From the NCBI RefSeq assembly GCF_000733755.1, contig NZ_JPOF01000003.1, positions 970,501 through 1,034,500 on the forward strand: a stretch of 64,000 bases of DNA. The letters run 5' to 3'. The stretch comes from Lachnoclostridium phytofermentans (GTDB lineage: Bacteria; Bacillota; Clostridia; Lachnospirales; Lachnospiraceae). This document shows, piece after piece, positions 1 through 9,847 of this stretch. The notes beneath the pieces were generated by a model. The model was not told the DNA's origin. It saw only the letters and a list, made by a program, of their open reading frames with translations, and searched no databases. The position numbers and the translations under genes are program-made. The stretch's first letter is position 1; each line of letters begins with the position of its first letter.

Positions 1-85
1 TCATAACTCTTATAACTATGCTTTTGCAACTTAAACTATTACAGATAAGATAGTATAGATTCCATATAAAATTTCTATCCTACCA

Positions 86-265
86 CAAATAAAGCTCTTA
101 CAAGATTCCTAGCAGTTTTTCTTCTGTAAATGAAGTTCTTACTAGATTCTACACCAGTTTCTCTTCTGTAAATGAAGTTCTTACAAGATTCTTCATCAGT
201 AAAAATAAAGTTCTCACAAATTTCCTCACGAGTTTGAGTTCTATAAAAATAGGCTCTTGCAAATT
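86..265. repeat. Degenerate tandem repeat, about 42-bp unit
   Basis: Four to five imperfect copies of a unit containing AAATGAAGTTCTTACAAGATT begin near 86, 128, 170, 203 and 246. The spacing is 42, 42, 33 and 43 bp. The array lies downstream of the LacI-type gene on the minus strand. No coding frame fits it and its function is unknown. The rest of the 1-347 gap is AT-rich and I see no gene in it. Confidence 0.6.
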
Positions 266-347
266 AATCTAGTATTTTAAGAAATACTCCTTATTCTGCA
301 AAAGCCTTATCTTATTATGTTGATTATTCTGTTGGTTATTTTGTTGA

Positions 348-1400
348 TTATTTTGTTGATTCCTTTAAGATAACCTCATATCTTAGTAACGTTTTTTTCT
401 CTATCGTAGCACCATTTAAATAATTAATCAGTACCTTACAAGTCTCAACGCCTAGCTCCTTTACATCAAACTGTAACGTTGTGATAGAGATATTGCGGTT
501 TTCTAATATCATACTGTTATAAAAAGAAAGTAACTTCACATCCTCTGGCACCCGGATACCTTTGCTATAAAAAGCTTTTAATACATAAGAACAAATCGTA
601 TCATCCATACAGATAATCGCATCCACATGCTTATCTACAAGCTCCAGTGCAGACTTCTCAGCTACAATATTGGTTAGCACATTAAGATGTACAATTTGCT
701 TATCTACATGGATTCCAGCCTCTAATAAGGCATCCTCATATCCTGAATAACGACTTAACGTAACAATATGAGATTCATCTCCTCCGATTAAACCAATTCT
801 TTTATAACCTTTCATAAGCATAAGGCTTGTCATTTCCTTACATGCACTGCGGTGATCATTATCCACCTGAATCACATCATCATTTAATGACGTTCCAATA
901 ACAACAAAAGGAACTCCTTTTTCTATTAAATACTTTTCAGGCTTGTCATCCACTAAAGTTCTGGTTAAAATCACGCCATCCACCTTATGATTATCAATAA
1001 TACGTTCCAGTTGAGACAAATCATTTTCATAACATACACACATTAAGACATCATAATTAAAGGTGGATGCAAATTCACTAATTCCCATGAGGCATTTTTG
1101 GAAGAAAGGCAAATCAACCAGATTATAGTCACCTGGTATGACTACTGCGATATTAAATGTCTTGGATTCTGCCAAGCTTTTCGCAATGAGGTTTGGCTTA
1201 TAGTTGTTCTCAGCAATATAATTTAGTACACGATTCCTTGTACTTTCACCTACTCGACCTTTTCCAGATACTGCTCTTGAAACTGTTGTTTTTGATACTC
1301 CTAATGCATTCGCCACGTCATCTATCGTAATTTTCTTTTGTCCATATCCGTAAAATGAATTCTGTCCCACCGATAAACACCTCTTATCCTTACATTTCAT
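348..1400 (-). CDS. LacI/GalR-family transcriptional regulator
   Basis: A 350-residue LacI-type regulator. The N-terminal helix-turn-helix with hinge (about residues 24-70, core ITIDDVANALGVSKTTVSRA) binds DNA. The rest is a periplasmic-binding-protein-like sugar sensor domain. About 20 extra residues precede the HTH; the ATG has a GGGAAA-type ribosome site, but a GTG further in is also possible. The gene lies 38 bp downstream of a chemoreceptor gene and beside GH42, GH53 and sugar ABC genes, so it is probably the local repressor sensing a galactan-derived sugar. Its likely targets are the palindromes with a central CG at 3609-3624, 13000-13013 and 13139-13152. That pairing is inference. The family call is firm; the effector is unknown. 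Confidence 0.93.
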   Translation of the reverse strand: MKCKDKRCLSVGQNSFYGYGQKKITIDDVANALGVSKTTVSRAVSGKGRVGESTRNRVLNYIAENNYKPNLIAKSLAESKTFNIAVVIPGDYNLVDLPFFQKCLMGISEFASTFNYDVLMCVCYENDLSQLERIIDNHKVDGVILTRTLVDDKPEKYLIEKGVPFVVIGTSLNDDVIQVDNDHRSACKEMTSLMLMKGYKRIGLIGGDESHIVTLSRYSGYEDALLEAGIHVDKQIVHLNVLTNIVAEKSALELVDKHVDAIICMDDTICSYVLKAFYSKGIRVPEDVKLLSFYNSMILENRNISITTLQFDVKELGVETCKVLINYLNGATIEKKTLLRYEVILKESTK

Positions 1401-1438
1401 TGTAATTTTCCCTAAATTATATCTTATCTTACTTTTTC

Positions 1439-3496
1439 TTATGATTCAATAGAGAACTGCTCCATTGTACTCTTTAACTCATTTGCTTGCCATACCATCT
1501 CTTCTGATGTTTTATATAAGCTTTGCGCTGTTTCTGATTGACTAAGCGTTTTTTCACTTACAGAAGTTGCAGAAGAAACAATCTCTTCAATAACCGCTGA
1601 TATATTTTCCATATCCATTAAAGATTCTTGCTTTTTCGCCTGCATGGAGTTTACCCGTTGATAAATATCATGAATCGTTTCTATTAAATTTTCTACTTCG
1701 AATTTTAAATCATCAAATGCACCCTTGGTATCCTGAACAGCCTGTTCTTGTAATGTAATTGTATCACCTGCTAACTCTGCGTTTGTCACGGCGGATTTCG
1801 TAGTCTTATTAATATTTTCAACAATGACTCGTACCTCGTTCGTTGCTGTGATGGATTGCGTTGCCAGCTTCTTAATCTCTTCTGCTACCACCAAGAATCC
1901 ACGTCCCGCCTCACCAGCTCTCGCTGCTTCAATCGAAGCATTCAAAGAAAGTAATGTAGTTTCATCCGCGATTTCATTAATGGTATTAATTATCCGTCCA
2001 ATTGCACTAGACTGACGATGTAATTCTTTAATTGTTTCAATAACTGTTTGCGTGATTTGATTTGTTTTGGTCGCCTTTTCTCTTAACACTTCCATTTGAC
2101 AAAGACTTTCCTCGATAGATTCCTTGGTCTTATCTGCAATCAGTTGCATTTTTCTAGTTCCTTCATCCACATGACCAATTTGTGAGGCTAAATCATCTAA
2201 CTTACTCATACAGGATACGGTATCGGTTGCCTGACTCGTTAAGCCTCCTTCAATGTCGTTCATAGCACAAGAAATCTGACTTGTAGATTCTGCAAATACT
2301 TCAGAAGATTTCGATACCTTTTCGGAAATTACTAGCACTTGACTACTAACTGATTTTACCTCTAATATTAGGCCTAAAATTCCATCCATCATACTGTTTA
2401 GATGGCTGGATAACTCCATAAACTCATCCTTATGCTTTCGTTGAAATCTGGTTGTTATCTGGCCTCTGGCTATTAGTTTCATATTTGTAATCATGTATTT
2501 CATGGATCCACTGATTCTTAGATAGATACTACCTCCAATCAAAATTACGAGTACACTTGCCACAAACATTGCAGCTATTGTTACATATTTTATGCTTGCT
2601 GCCTGTTGTAACAAAACACTATGTGGAATGAGAGCACACACCATCGAGTCAGTATCTCCTACTATTTCATATAAAAACATATAGTCTTTTCCTAAGAATT
2701 CAACATCCTCGTACACACCTTCCTTGTTTAAACTTTCCCTAGCCTTTTGATAAAATTCGGTATTAACAATTAGTTTCTCCCAAACTCCATCATGATGAAG
2801 TTCCATTCCGTCAGGGCTTATAAAACTTAGATAACCGCCCTCCCCAATCTCGATCTTATTAATGATATCTAGGATAGCCTCTGCCTTGATATCAATTGCC
2901 AAGAACGCATCCTTATCATAAAATGCTTTAATCATTCGAACTGCATAAGATTCTCCTGATATTTGCAGGGTATCATCAATAACTGAGCCTTCTTTTACCC
3001 ATGCATATGTATTTTTATTTTGTAAAGCCTTTTCACCCTGATTACTATTCTTATACAAAGAGTACATCCCTAGTGTGGATTTTTTATTCGTTGATAAAGA
3101 AAACACAGAATCATTAAAAAAATAAATATTACTAATAAACTGATTCGCAGATGCTTTCGTTATAAGCTCTGATTTCTTATCTGTATAATATTTATTATGT
3201 TGATTCTTATCCGCTTCATAGGCACCGCTTAAATATTCGTTTAGCCCTTCATCCACCAGATATTCTACCGCAGTTGCTTCTACGGAATCAAACCCATACT
3301 CTATATGTTCTCTTAATAAATCTAACGATTGCTTAGTGGAACTTTGGTAGTTTTCGATAATGGTATTGGATGCATTCACATAGGATAACACTCCCACCAT
3401 AATAACAAACCCTAACAATAAAAGATAAGATACTAATACCCGAAAACGAATACTATTAAAATTTAAAAAAGTTCCTTTTGATTTTACTTTTTTCAA
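1439..3496 (-). CDS. Methyl-accepting chemotaxis protein
   Basis: A 685-residue transmembrane chemoreceptor. The first membrane segment is at about residues 17-40, followed by an extracellular sensor of about 260 residues, a second membrane segment near 300-328, a HAMP linker, and a long cytoplasmic signalling coiled coil. The conserved hairpin tip reads [20 protein letters not shown]. The start is a TTG preceded by GGAGG at a good distance; no ATG competes. It is roughly three-quarters identical by eye to the receptor at 13653-15710, so the two are paralogues bracketing the galactan locus. A role in sensing galactan breakdown products or the binding protein is a reasonable inference. It should act through the CheW/CheA arrays; no che genes are in this window. 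Confidence 0.95.
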   Translation of the reverse strand: MKKVKSKGTFLNFNSIRFRVLVSYLLLLGFVIMVGVLSYVNASNTIIENYQSSTKQSLDLLREHIEYGFDSVEATAVEYLVDEGLNEYLSGAYEADKNQHNKYYTDKKSELITKASANQFISNIYFFNDSVFSLSTNKKSTLGMYSLYKNSNQGEKALQNKNTYAWVKEGSVIDDTLQISGESYAVRMIKAFYDKDAFLAIDIKAEAILDIINKIEIGEGGYLSFISPDGMELHHDGVWEKLIVNTEFYQKARESLNKEGVYEDVEFLGKDYMFLYEIVGDTDSMVCALIPHSVLLQQAASIKYVTIAAMFVASVLVILIGGSIYLRISGSMKYMITNMKLIARGQITTRFQRKHKDEFMELSSHLNSMMDGILGLILEVKSVSSQVLVISEKVSKSSEVFAESTSQISCAMNDIEGGLTSQATDTVSCMSKLDDLASQIGHVDEGTRKMQLIADKTKESIEESLCQMEVLREKATKTNQITQTVIETIKELHRQSSAIGRIINTINEIADETTLLSLNASIEAARAGEAGRGFLVVAEEIKKLATQSITATNEVRVIVENINKTTKSAVTNAELAGDTITLQEQAVQDTKGAFDDLKFEVENLIETIHDIYQRVNSMQAKKQESLMDMENISAVIEEIVSSATSVSEKTLSQSETAQSLYKTSEEMVWQANELKSTMEQFSIES

Positions 3497-3574
3497 ATTA
3501 GCCTCCAGTTCTGCGCATACATTAGCGCAATTGAAGATTATGCAATTAAGTCGTTTCGTATCAACTCATAGGGA

Positions 3575-3603
3575 TTTACTCGAGCCACTTTCTATGTTAT
3601 AAT
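3575..3603 (+). promoter_or_regulatory. Putative sigma-A promoter of the GH42 gene
   Basis: TTTACT (3575-3580) and TATAAT (3598-3603) are separated by 17 bp on the plus strand. Transcription would start near 3610, inside the adjacent operator-like palindrome. This arrangement suits steric repression. It is prediction from consensus only. Confidence 0.55.
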
Positions 3604-3608
3604 AATTA

Positions 3609-3624
3609 TGCGCAATCGGTTGCA
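3609..3624. promoter_or_regulatory. LacI-type operator, GH42 promoter
   Basis: TGCGCAATCGGTTGCA is a near-perfect palindrome with a central CG, the usual form of LacI/GalR operators. It sits just after the predicted -10 box of the GH42 gene and upstream of the opposite-strand chemoreceptor/LacI pair. The same core recurs at 13000-13013 and 13139-13152, in front of the ABC binding-protein gene. Confidence 0.7.
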
Positions 3625-3684
3625 CAAATTAATAATAACAGCTTTCCTGTAAAACGTCAACTTATAAAAAAGGAGATACCATTT

Positions 3685-5691
3685 ATGAAAATAAGTACCG
3701 ATTCAATCCTATTTGGAGCAGCCTATTATTACGAATATCTACCTTATGAGCGTATGGAGGAAGACATGCAGATGATGAAAAACGCCGGCATGAATACCAT
3801 CCGTATTGCGGAATCCACTTGGAGTACCTTAGAGCCAAGTGACAATGTCTTTGACTTTACTTCTCTTGATCTTATGTTAGATGCTAGCGAAAAATATCAG
3901 ATGAATGTCATTATCGGAACTCCATCTTATGCAATACCTTCCTGGTTATCAAAAAAACATCCCGACATCCTTGCTATTACCCATCACGGGGAAGAATTGT
4001 ATGGTAGAAGACAAAATATAGATTTAGCCAATCCACATTATCTCTTCCACGTTTCGCGCGTTGTTCGTGCTATGCTAGAACACATTAAGGACCGTTCTAC
4101 CATCCTAGGTTTTCAAATTGACAATGAAACCAATCACTATGATACCTGTACTAACTATGCGCAACAAAAGTTCATGGAATATCTAAAAGAAAAATTCTGT
4201 TCCTTGGAAGAATTAAATAAGGAGTTTGGTCTCGCTTATTGGAGCAATTCTATTCACAATTGGGAAGACTTTCCGAATGTTCGTGGTACCATTAATGCTA
4301 GTTTGGGTGCTGAATATGAAAAGTTCCAGCGAAAACTCGTAACCGAATTTTTAAACCTTCAGGCAGCTATCATAAAGGAATATAAAAAAGAGCATCAGTT
4401 TCTCACCCAAAATTTTGATTGTGAGTGGCGTGGAGCATCGTTTGGCTTAAAACCTTCTGTGAATCAATTTGATGCCGCAAGATGCCTAGATATCGCAGGG
4501 ATTGATATTTATCACCCCACACAGGATCATCTGACTGGAGCAGAAATATCTTTTGGTGGCGCTATCGCAAGAAGTTTAAAACAAGATAACTATCTTCTTT
4601 TAGAAACACAGGCACAAGGACAACCAGCCTGGTTACCTTATGAAGGACAATTACGCCTGCAAGCTTATAGCCACCTTGCATGTGGTGCAGACTCTGTAAT
4701 GTACTGGCACTTCTCTTCTATACATAATTCTTTCGAAACTTATTGGAAAGGCTTGTTAAGTCATGATTATTCCGAAAATCCAACCTATTTAGAAGCAGCT
4801 AACATTGGAAAAGAGCTTAGCCTTATTGGAACTCGAGTTCGTCACCTAGATAAAACCTGCCGTGTAGCTTTTTTATTAAGCAACGAATCTCTCACAGGGC
4901 TTGAATGGTTTCCAATCAGTAAGGATCTTAAATACAATGATATCTTTCGGTGGTTACACGATGCTTTTTATCGATTGAACCTAGAATGTGACATCCTATC
5001 TTCTGATTCAGAATCCTTTCACCAATATTCCTTGCTTGTTATTCCAGCTTTATATTCAGCTTCGGAGAAAACATTAGAAAGAATTACGGAATATGTTTCA
5101 AATGGCGGACATGTATTAATGACCTTTAAGAGCGCATTCTCTAATGAAAACCTCAAAGTCTACCATGATAAGCAACCACATCTCCTAACCGATTGCTTTG
5201 GTTTTACTTATAATCAATTTACGATACCAGATAAAACATATTTAAACTATCAGGAAGATACCTACGAAGCAAAGGAATGGATGGAACTCCTTTCCGTAAC
5301 TACCGCAAAGGAATGGGTAACCTATCAGCATCCTTTTTGGAATAAGTACTCTGCAATTACACATAATCAGTACGGAAGTGGAACAGCTACTTACCTTGGT
5401 ACCTATTTTGACTCCAAGCTACTAGAGATAATCATACGTAAACTTTGTATGGAAATACATATAAACCTCCCTAACTTTTCCTTCCCTTTGATAAGGAAAG
5501 AGGGCACGAATTCCTTTGGTAACCAGATCATTTACTTTTTAAACTTCTCGGGAGAAACACAAACGATAGTTTATGAAGACCTACCAGGAACTCTTCTTTT
5601 AGAAGATAGGAAGATACATAATGGCGAAGCCCTATCACTCTCACCTTGGGGTGTAGCAATTATAGAAATTAAAAAATCTATACTAAAATAA
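3685..5691 (+). CDS. GH42 beta-galactosidase
   Basis: A 668-residue glycoside hydrolase family 42 enzyme. It hydrolyses terminal beta-galactose from galacto-oligosaccharides, presumably those imported after GH53 action. The N-terminal TIM barrel carries the expected acid/base Glu148 in QIDNETNHY and the nucleophile Glu307 in LLLETQAQGQ. A trimerisation-type middle domain and a short C-terminal beta domain follow, which matches the family's usual size. There is no signal peptide, so it is cytoplasmic. AAGGAG precedes the ATG. The promoter at 3575-3603 overlaps a LacI-type operator. It is the only plus-strand gene of the galactan locus and ends at a bidirectional terminator. Confidence 0.95.
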   Translation: MKISTDSILFGAAYYYEYLPYERMEEDMQMMKNAGMNTIRIAESTWSTLEPSDNVFDFTSLDLMLDASEKYQMNVIIGTPSYAIPSWLSKKHPDILAITHHGEELYGRRQNIDLANPHYLFHVSRVVRAMLEHIKDRSTILGFQIDNETNHYDTCTNYAQQKFMEYLKEKFCSLEELNKEFGLAYWSNSIHNWEDFPNVRGTINASLGAEYEKFQRKLVTEFLNLQAAIIKEYKKEHQFLTQNFDCEWRGASFGLKPSVNQFDAARCLDIAGIDIYHPTQDHLTGAEISFGGAIARSLKQDNYLLLETQAQGQPAWLPYEGQLRLQAYSHLACGADSVMYWHFSSIHNSFETYWKGLLSHDYSENPTYLEAANIGKELSLIGTRVRHLDKTCRVAFLLSNESLTGLEWFPISKDLKYNDIFRWLHDAFYRLNLECDILSSDSESFHQYSLLVIPALYSASEKTLERITEYVSNGGHVLMTFKSAFSNENLKVYHDKQPHLLTDCFGFTYNQFTIPDKTYLNYQEDTYEAKEWMELLSVTTAKEWVTYQHPFWNKYSAITHNQYGSGTATYLGTYFDSKLLEIIIRKLCMEIHINLPNFSFPLIRKEGTNSFGNQIIYFLNFSGETQTIVYEDLPGTLLLEDRKIHNGEALSLSPWGVAIIEIKKSILK

Positions 5692-5700
5692 ATATTATAA

Positions 5701-5750
5701 AAGCCAAGAAATATGAACCTCTGCCCCCGCACGTCCATATTCTTGGCTTA
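5701..5750. terminator. Bidirectional terminator between GH42 and GH53 genes
   Basis: An inverted repeat AAGCCAAGAA-ATATG ... CATATTCTTGGCTT with a C-rich loop lies between two convergent genes. The stem is about 13 bp with one bulge. Confidence 0.75.
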
Positions 5751-5821
5751 TCACAAAAGTTAGTTGCTACCCTAGTTTTAGAATTAGAGACGATGAATAG
5801 ATTATCACCTTATGTTAGTCT

Positions 5822-7366
5822 TTAGTTTACTACTTCAAGGCTCCACATCTGGTTCCACGCATTAGAATCTGTTTGTTGCACTAAGCCTGCGCTCTCCTCT
5901 GAGGAAGAGTTTTGTACCGCCAGAAGTTTACCACTTGCCCGATTGATTAGCTTATAATATCCATCTCCTGTGGAAACCATGCTCCATTGTTGGTTATTAC
6001 CATTATTCGAGGTATACTGTATCACACTGGCTCCATCGTTTGTGGAAGCTCCTGATACATCCATCACCTTACTGCTTAACACACTCTTTATGGTATAGTA
6101 TCCACTACTATTTAACGAGAAGGTCCACTTTTGACTACTCCACGCTCCATAACTATATTGCTCGAGGACTGCATTATTACTTGTTGATCCACCTCTTACA
6201 TTGATTGCTTTACCGCTAAGTCGATTGGTGATCTTATAAGTTTTGCTGGTATCAAATGACGAGCTATTATAGCGGCAATCATAAAACGCATCAATGGCAG
6301 TAGTAAATTTTAATTTTTTGCCAGAAACAACACTTGTTGCTCCGAGTTTATAACTATCTGGAAGTACTGAGGAATTCGCTTCTGGTTCCCAGTAAAATAC
6401 GCCTAACCCTTTTCCGTTTGGCACAGCTTTAACTTTTTCGATAGTAGCTTTTAATAGATTATAGGTATTGGATGGATTCGATTCTACGCCTCCCACTTCA
6501 CATACCATAACCTCTTTATTATAGCGAGAAGCCATATCATTTAAGTTGCTTGCTAGATAAGAGATTGATTGTGTATAGTCACTTCCTATCCAATAAGGAT
6601 AGTATGACATACCAATTACATCCGTCTTTCCACCGTATTTGGTAATAAAATTATCAAAGAACCACCGGAAAGTTGTATTGTTATTCCCATCCGCAAGATG
6701 TGTTACCACTTTAGTAGAGCTACTTACCGCCTTCACCGCATCATAACCACTATTTAATAACGCAGTTAACTGGCTAAAGTTATTACTGCTCTGTCCATAA
6801 GGTAATAACATGCCGCTGTTAATCTCATTCCCAACCTGAACCCATTCTGGATATATTCCCTTTGCGGCAAGCTGAGTCATAACGTAGTAGGTATGATCAT
6901 AAACATCTTTCTTTAACTGAGTAAAATCATGACTCGACCACGCAGACGGAATATCTTGATAAGCAGGATCTGCAAAATGATCACTGTAATGAAAATCTAC
7001 CATAATACGAAATCCCATCGTTTTTGCACGTTTCGCCATATATAGTAATCCAGCTGTATCCGCATATCCTAGAATACACGTAGTTCCATCTTTCTTCGTC
7101 CAAGTAAAATTGGATGGAGGATTTACAAACAAGCGTAACCTTATGGAATCAATTCCATGATCTTTTAGTATTTGAAGAGCATCTTTTGTATAACCATAAT
7201 CATCAACCCAAGTAACCCCTGAGTTTTCTAATTGATTTAACCAGCCTACATCAGCACCATAAGCAAAACTAGACGCTGCTTTTGTTTCTTTCGTATTCAT
7301 TTGAAAACTAGCCAACACCATAATGAAGCAGAGAACTATGGATAATACTTTCATCTTTTTATCCAC
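5822..7366 (-). CDS. Secreted GH53 endo-beta-1,4-galactanase with ricin-type lectin domain
   Basis: A 514-residue secreted enzyme that cuts beta-1,4-galactan, the side chain of pectin (rhamnogalacturonan I and type I arabinogalactan). A signal peptide covers about residues 1-30. The GH53 barrel (about 33-365) shows the acid/base Glu181 in VQVGNEINSGM and the nucleophile Glu290 in MVCEVGGV. The C-terminal 140 residues form a ricin B-type/CBM13 trefoil with three QxW-like repeats (SSQKW, NQQWS, NQMWS), probably for galactan binding. The start is a GTG after GGAGG; the internal ATG is less well placed. It supplies oligosaccharides to the ABC importer encoded upstream. Confidence 0.96.
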   Translation of the reverse strand: MDKKMKVLSIVLCFIMVLASFQMNTKETKAASSFAYGADVGWLNQLENSGVTWVDDYGYTKDALQILKDHGIDSIRLRLFVNPPSNFTWTKKDGTTCILGYADTAGLLYMAKRAKTMGFRIMVDFHYSDHFADPAYQDIPSAWSSHDFTQLKKDVYDHTYYVMTQLAAKGIYPEWVQVGNEINSGMLLPYGQSSNNFSQLTALLNSGYDAVKAVSSSTKVVTHLADGNNNTTFRWFFDNFITKYGGKTDVIGMSYYPYWIGSDYTQSISYLASNLNDMASRYNKEVMVCEVGGVESNPSNTYNLLKATIEKVKAVPNGKGLGVFYWEPEANSSVLPDSYKLGATSVVSGKKLKFTTAIDAFYDCRYNSSSFDTSKTYKITNRLSGKAINVRGGSTSNNAVLEQYSYGAWSSQKWTFSLNSSGYYTIKSVLSSKVMDVSGASTNDGASVIQYTSNNGNNQQWSMVSTGDGYYKLINRASGKLLAVQNSSSEESAGLVQQTDSNAWNQMWSLEVVN

Positions 7367-7616
7367 AAAACTACCTCCTTCTTAATTTTTGATATAATAC
7401 TTCATTCTGTTACATTATTTTCAAGTATACTCATACAAGTTCATCCCATCTTCTCTTCTGTTCAATTATCTCTTATGTTTCATCATCTCTTAATGCTTCA
7501 TCATCCCTACTTTTATCTTATCTTACGTTATTTTTTTCTTATACCTTATATTACGTTTACTTCTTCTCTGCTAGGTAGCAACATTTCCTTCCGTTCACGC
7601 AATTTTCCTAAAGCAA

Positions 7617-7829
7617 TTACTCAAAATCTGTAATACGATCCATCATCCTTCGGTAACGAAATCTTGCCATTTCATTTTTCTCAAGAACATCTTCTTCACT
7701 TCCTGTATATTGGCAGCGAAGACAATAGTATTCCTTCTTCTCTTTATCATAAAACATATCAATATCAATATCTCTCATAAAGCAAGAAGGACAACGATAA
7801 TTTAGTCTTCCCTTTCCAGCTTGAGCCAT
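7617..7829 (-). CDS. Small zinc-ribbon protein, function unknown
   Basis: A 70-residue protein with two CxxC knuckles (CPSC at about 13-16 and CLRC at about 36-39), enough for one zinc ribbon. A basic, arginine-rich C-terminal helix follows. Its start lies inside the 3' end of the preceding 610-residue gene (28-bp overlap), so the two are probably translationally coupled and may work together. I do not recognise a family. It could bind nucleic acid or be a partner of the larger protein. Confidence 0.65.
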   Translation of the reverse strand: MAQAGKGRLNYRCPSCFMRDIDIDMFYDKEKKEYYCLRCQYTGSEEDVLEKNEMARFRYRRMMDRITDFE

Positions 7830-9634
7830 GTCGCATATACCTCCTTATCTTTAAGCGTAGTCTGATAGCCTAGAGTAAACATCGGCGAAAATGCATAACC
7901 TTCCTTTATATACCCAGTTGACATCTCTTTATCGCTTCTAAGTGATACTTTCGTCTTGATCTGTGGAACCACAGCAGCTACCAACGATGCTCCCTGTAAA
8001 GATTCTTCTCTGCATTTGTATTCATAAGGTATCAGCTTTTTATCATTTTTTCCAATGCACTCTAACGTAATTCCAGTCATATCTTCAGAATATTCTGTAG
8101 TTCCATAACAGCAAACCATATATTCGTTGATGTCCACCTCTGCCTCTGGATTAGACATGCTTAAGATAGTACGCTCTATCTTTATCTCAGAGCTTCCCTC
8201 ACTAAAATAGTACCTTGTTTGTAATTTCACTGTAAGATCATAGAATTCTATCTCCACTGGATCTAATGTAAGAATCCTAGTATTTCCTTCCTTCGAGAAC
8301 TTTGCTTTTGTTCTGCACAAACATAAATCTACTTCTTCTCCTTTGTAGACTAACTTAGCACTTCGTATCGTTCCCTCGCCTGCATAATGTGTAAAATAAC
8401 CTGCACGATATTTTTCTTGAATGAGAAATGGATAGGATGCATCGGTTATGTGTTTCGTACCAATTCCTACCCGCCATTCCAGTTTTGCTGCATATGGACG
8501 TAAATCCACTAACGCACCGCCTTGATCCATATTCACACAGACACGCATAAAAGGATCGAGGTACCAAAATAGCTGTTTCTCTGAGCCATATAATATATCT
8601 TTCCATAATGCACATTCTGGTTCCGTATAAGTCTTTTTCTCACGGTAATAATCTGCAAACTCTGCCATCGTCATATCGGTTAACTTACCCTGCTTTTTTA
8701 ACTCGCCATAATAAGCCATCCCATCATCATAACTCTTAGCAAGAAGCTCATATGGAGCCTCCCATCTTCCCATCTTATTTAACCAACCTGGGCCAACAAA
8801 CATCATATTATAAGCATAGCCATTATTGTATTTCTCTAAAGAACGGTATTGATCAATTATATTAAATAGATATGGATACTGATCGTCACGATATATCATT
8901 CCTCTTAAAACGTTTTGAGGGTGAGTTCCAAAATTAGAACCATTCCCATCATAACAAGCAATCAAATCCCTGGATAAGTGAGGAATGGCAACAATACCAC
9001 TATCCTCTTCTTCATTCGCTGCCGGTGCATGAGTGTTTTGCTTTGACGGTATCCATGGGTTCCAAGGGCCTCCGTCCATAAAGGTATACCATGAATTATT
9101 ACAGGTATGGTAAGCCTTCGGCCCCTCCTCAAAGCATGTTGCAACCGCACACCGAACCGTTGGATACTGTTTCTTTATGTAATTAATCAAATCCGCATCC
9201 ATATAGTAAGAACCTGTCGATTCTGGATAGAACCCAAAGGTATCATAAAACTTCTGAAACACATCATTGACGATTGAGATTTTATCCTCCATAGAAAACA
9301 TCCAGATACAAAAGTCCTTTGTCTTATACTTGTCTCGGAACTCCTTACATGGCAGTCCTAACAAAGACAATGCGATTTCATCTCCATACACCTCATGGTG
9401 TTCTTTTGCTATGGCAATTGCCTCTTCGTTAAATAAACTGGCATAGGTCATTTGTATCGTCGTCTTTAAGCCGTATTTGTGAGCAGTTTCCTGCTGAAAT
9501 CTAAAGATATCGAGCGATTCAGTTAATAAATCTTTTCTAGCTATGTCTTCCTCTTTTCCATGTCCGGTAACCTTCTCTGCATATTCTGGTACCATCTCTG
9601 GACGGTGTATAATATTAAGTACAAATTTGTCCAT
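7802..9634 (-). CDS. Unrecognised 610-residue protein, possibly a carbohydrate-active enzyme
   Basis: No signal peptide, so probably cytoplasmic. The N-terminal half, about residues 1-330, reads like an (alpha/beta) barrel. Segments such as YGLKTTIQMTYASLF, DEIALSLLGLPC and FYPESTGSYYMDADLINYI recall polysaccharide deacetylase (NodB) or GH57-like folds. The C-terminal part from about 360 is beta-rich, as in sugar-binding domains of large glycosidases. I cannot assign catalytic residues. It lies between the importer permeases and the galactanase and overlaps the zinc-ribbon gene, so a role in processing imported galactan-derived sugar is plausible. The reading frame is certain; the function is not. 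Confidence 0.75.
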   Translation of the reverse strand: MDKFVLNIIHRPEMVPEYAEKVTGHGKEEDIARKDLLTESLDIFRFQQETAHKYGLKTTIQMTYASLFNEEAIAIAKEHHEVYGDEIALSLLGLPCKEFRDKYKTKDFCIWMFSMEDKISIVNDVFQKFYDTFGFYPESTGSYYMDADLINYIKKQYPTVRCAVATCFEEGPKAYHTCNNSWYTFMDGGPWNPWIPSKQNTHAPAANEEEDSGIVAIPHLSRDLIACYDGNGSNFGTHPQNVLRGMIYRDDQYPYLFNIIDQYRSLEKYNNGYAYNMMFVGPGWLNKMGRWEAPYELLAKSYDDGMAYYGELKKQGKLTDMTMAEFADYYREKKTYTEPECALWKDILYGSEKQLFWYLDPFMRVCVNMDQGGALVDLRPYAAKLEWRVGIGTKHITDASYPFLIQEKYRAGYFTHYAGEGTIRSAKLVYKGEEVDLCLCRTKAKFSKEGNTRILTLDPVEIEFYDLTVKLQTRYYFSEGSSEIKIERTILSMSNPEAEVDINEYMVCCYGTTEYSEDMTGITLECIGKNDKKLIPYEYKCREESLQGASLVAAVVPQIKTKVSLRSDKEMSTGYIKEGYAFSPMFTLGYQTTLKDKEVYATWLKLERED

Positions 9635-9742
9635 AACAACCTCTATTCTGACGCTTAAGCGCCTTTTAATAACATAAGTAATTTCTGCACTCTAAAATTA
9701 TGGATGTATCAATTAGTTCTATCTTTACAAAAGTTAATCTAA

Positions 9743-9791
9743 GTAGGTGCATCGCAAGATAGATGTTTTAAGCATTTTAAGACGCACCTAC
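9743..9791 (-). terminator. Inverted repeat after the ABC permease genes
   Basis: GTAGGTGC (9743-9750) pairs with GCACCTAC (9784-9791) across a 33-base loop, in the gap between the second permease gene and the 610-residue gene. No strong T-run follows, so it may be a partial terminator or mRNA-stabilising structure rather than a full stop. Confidence 0.4.
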
Positions 9792-9847
9792 CCAAGGGGA
9801 CGGATTTTTCCTTCTCCTTAGATCTAAAATATTTATCTAGTCATTTT

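Noticed and set aside
86-265. The tandem array as a CRISPR
   Set aside because: The copies are degenerate and contiguous without distinct spacers, and no cas genes are near.
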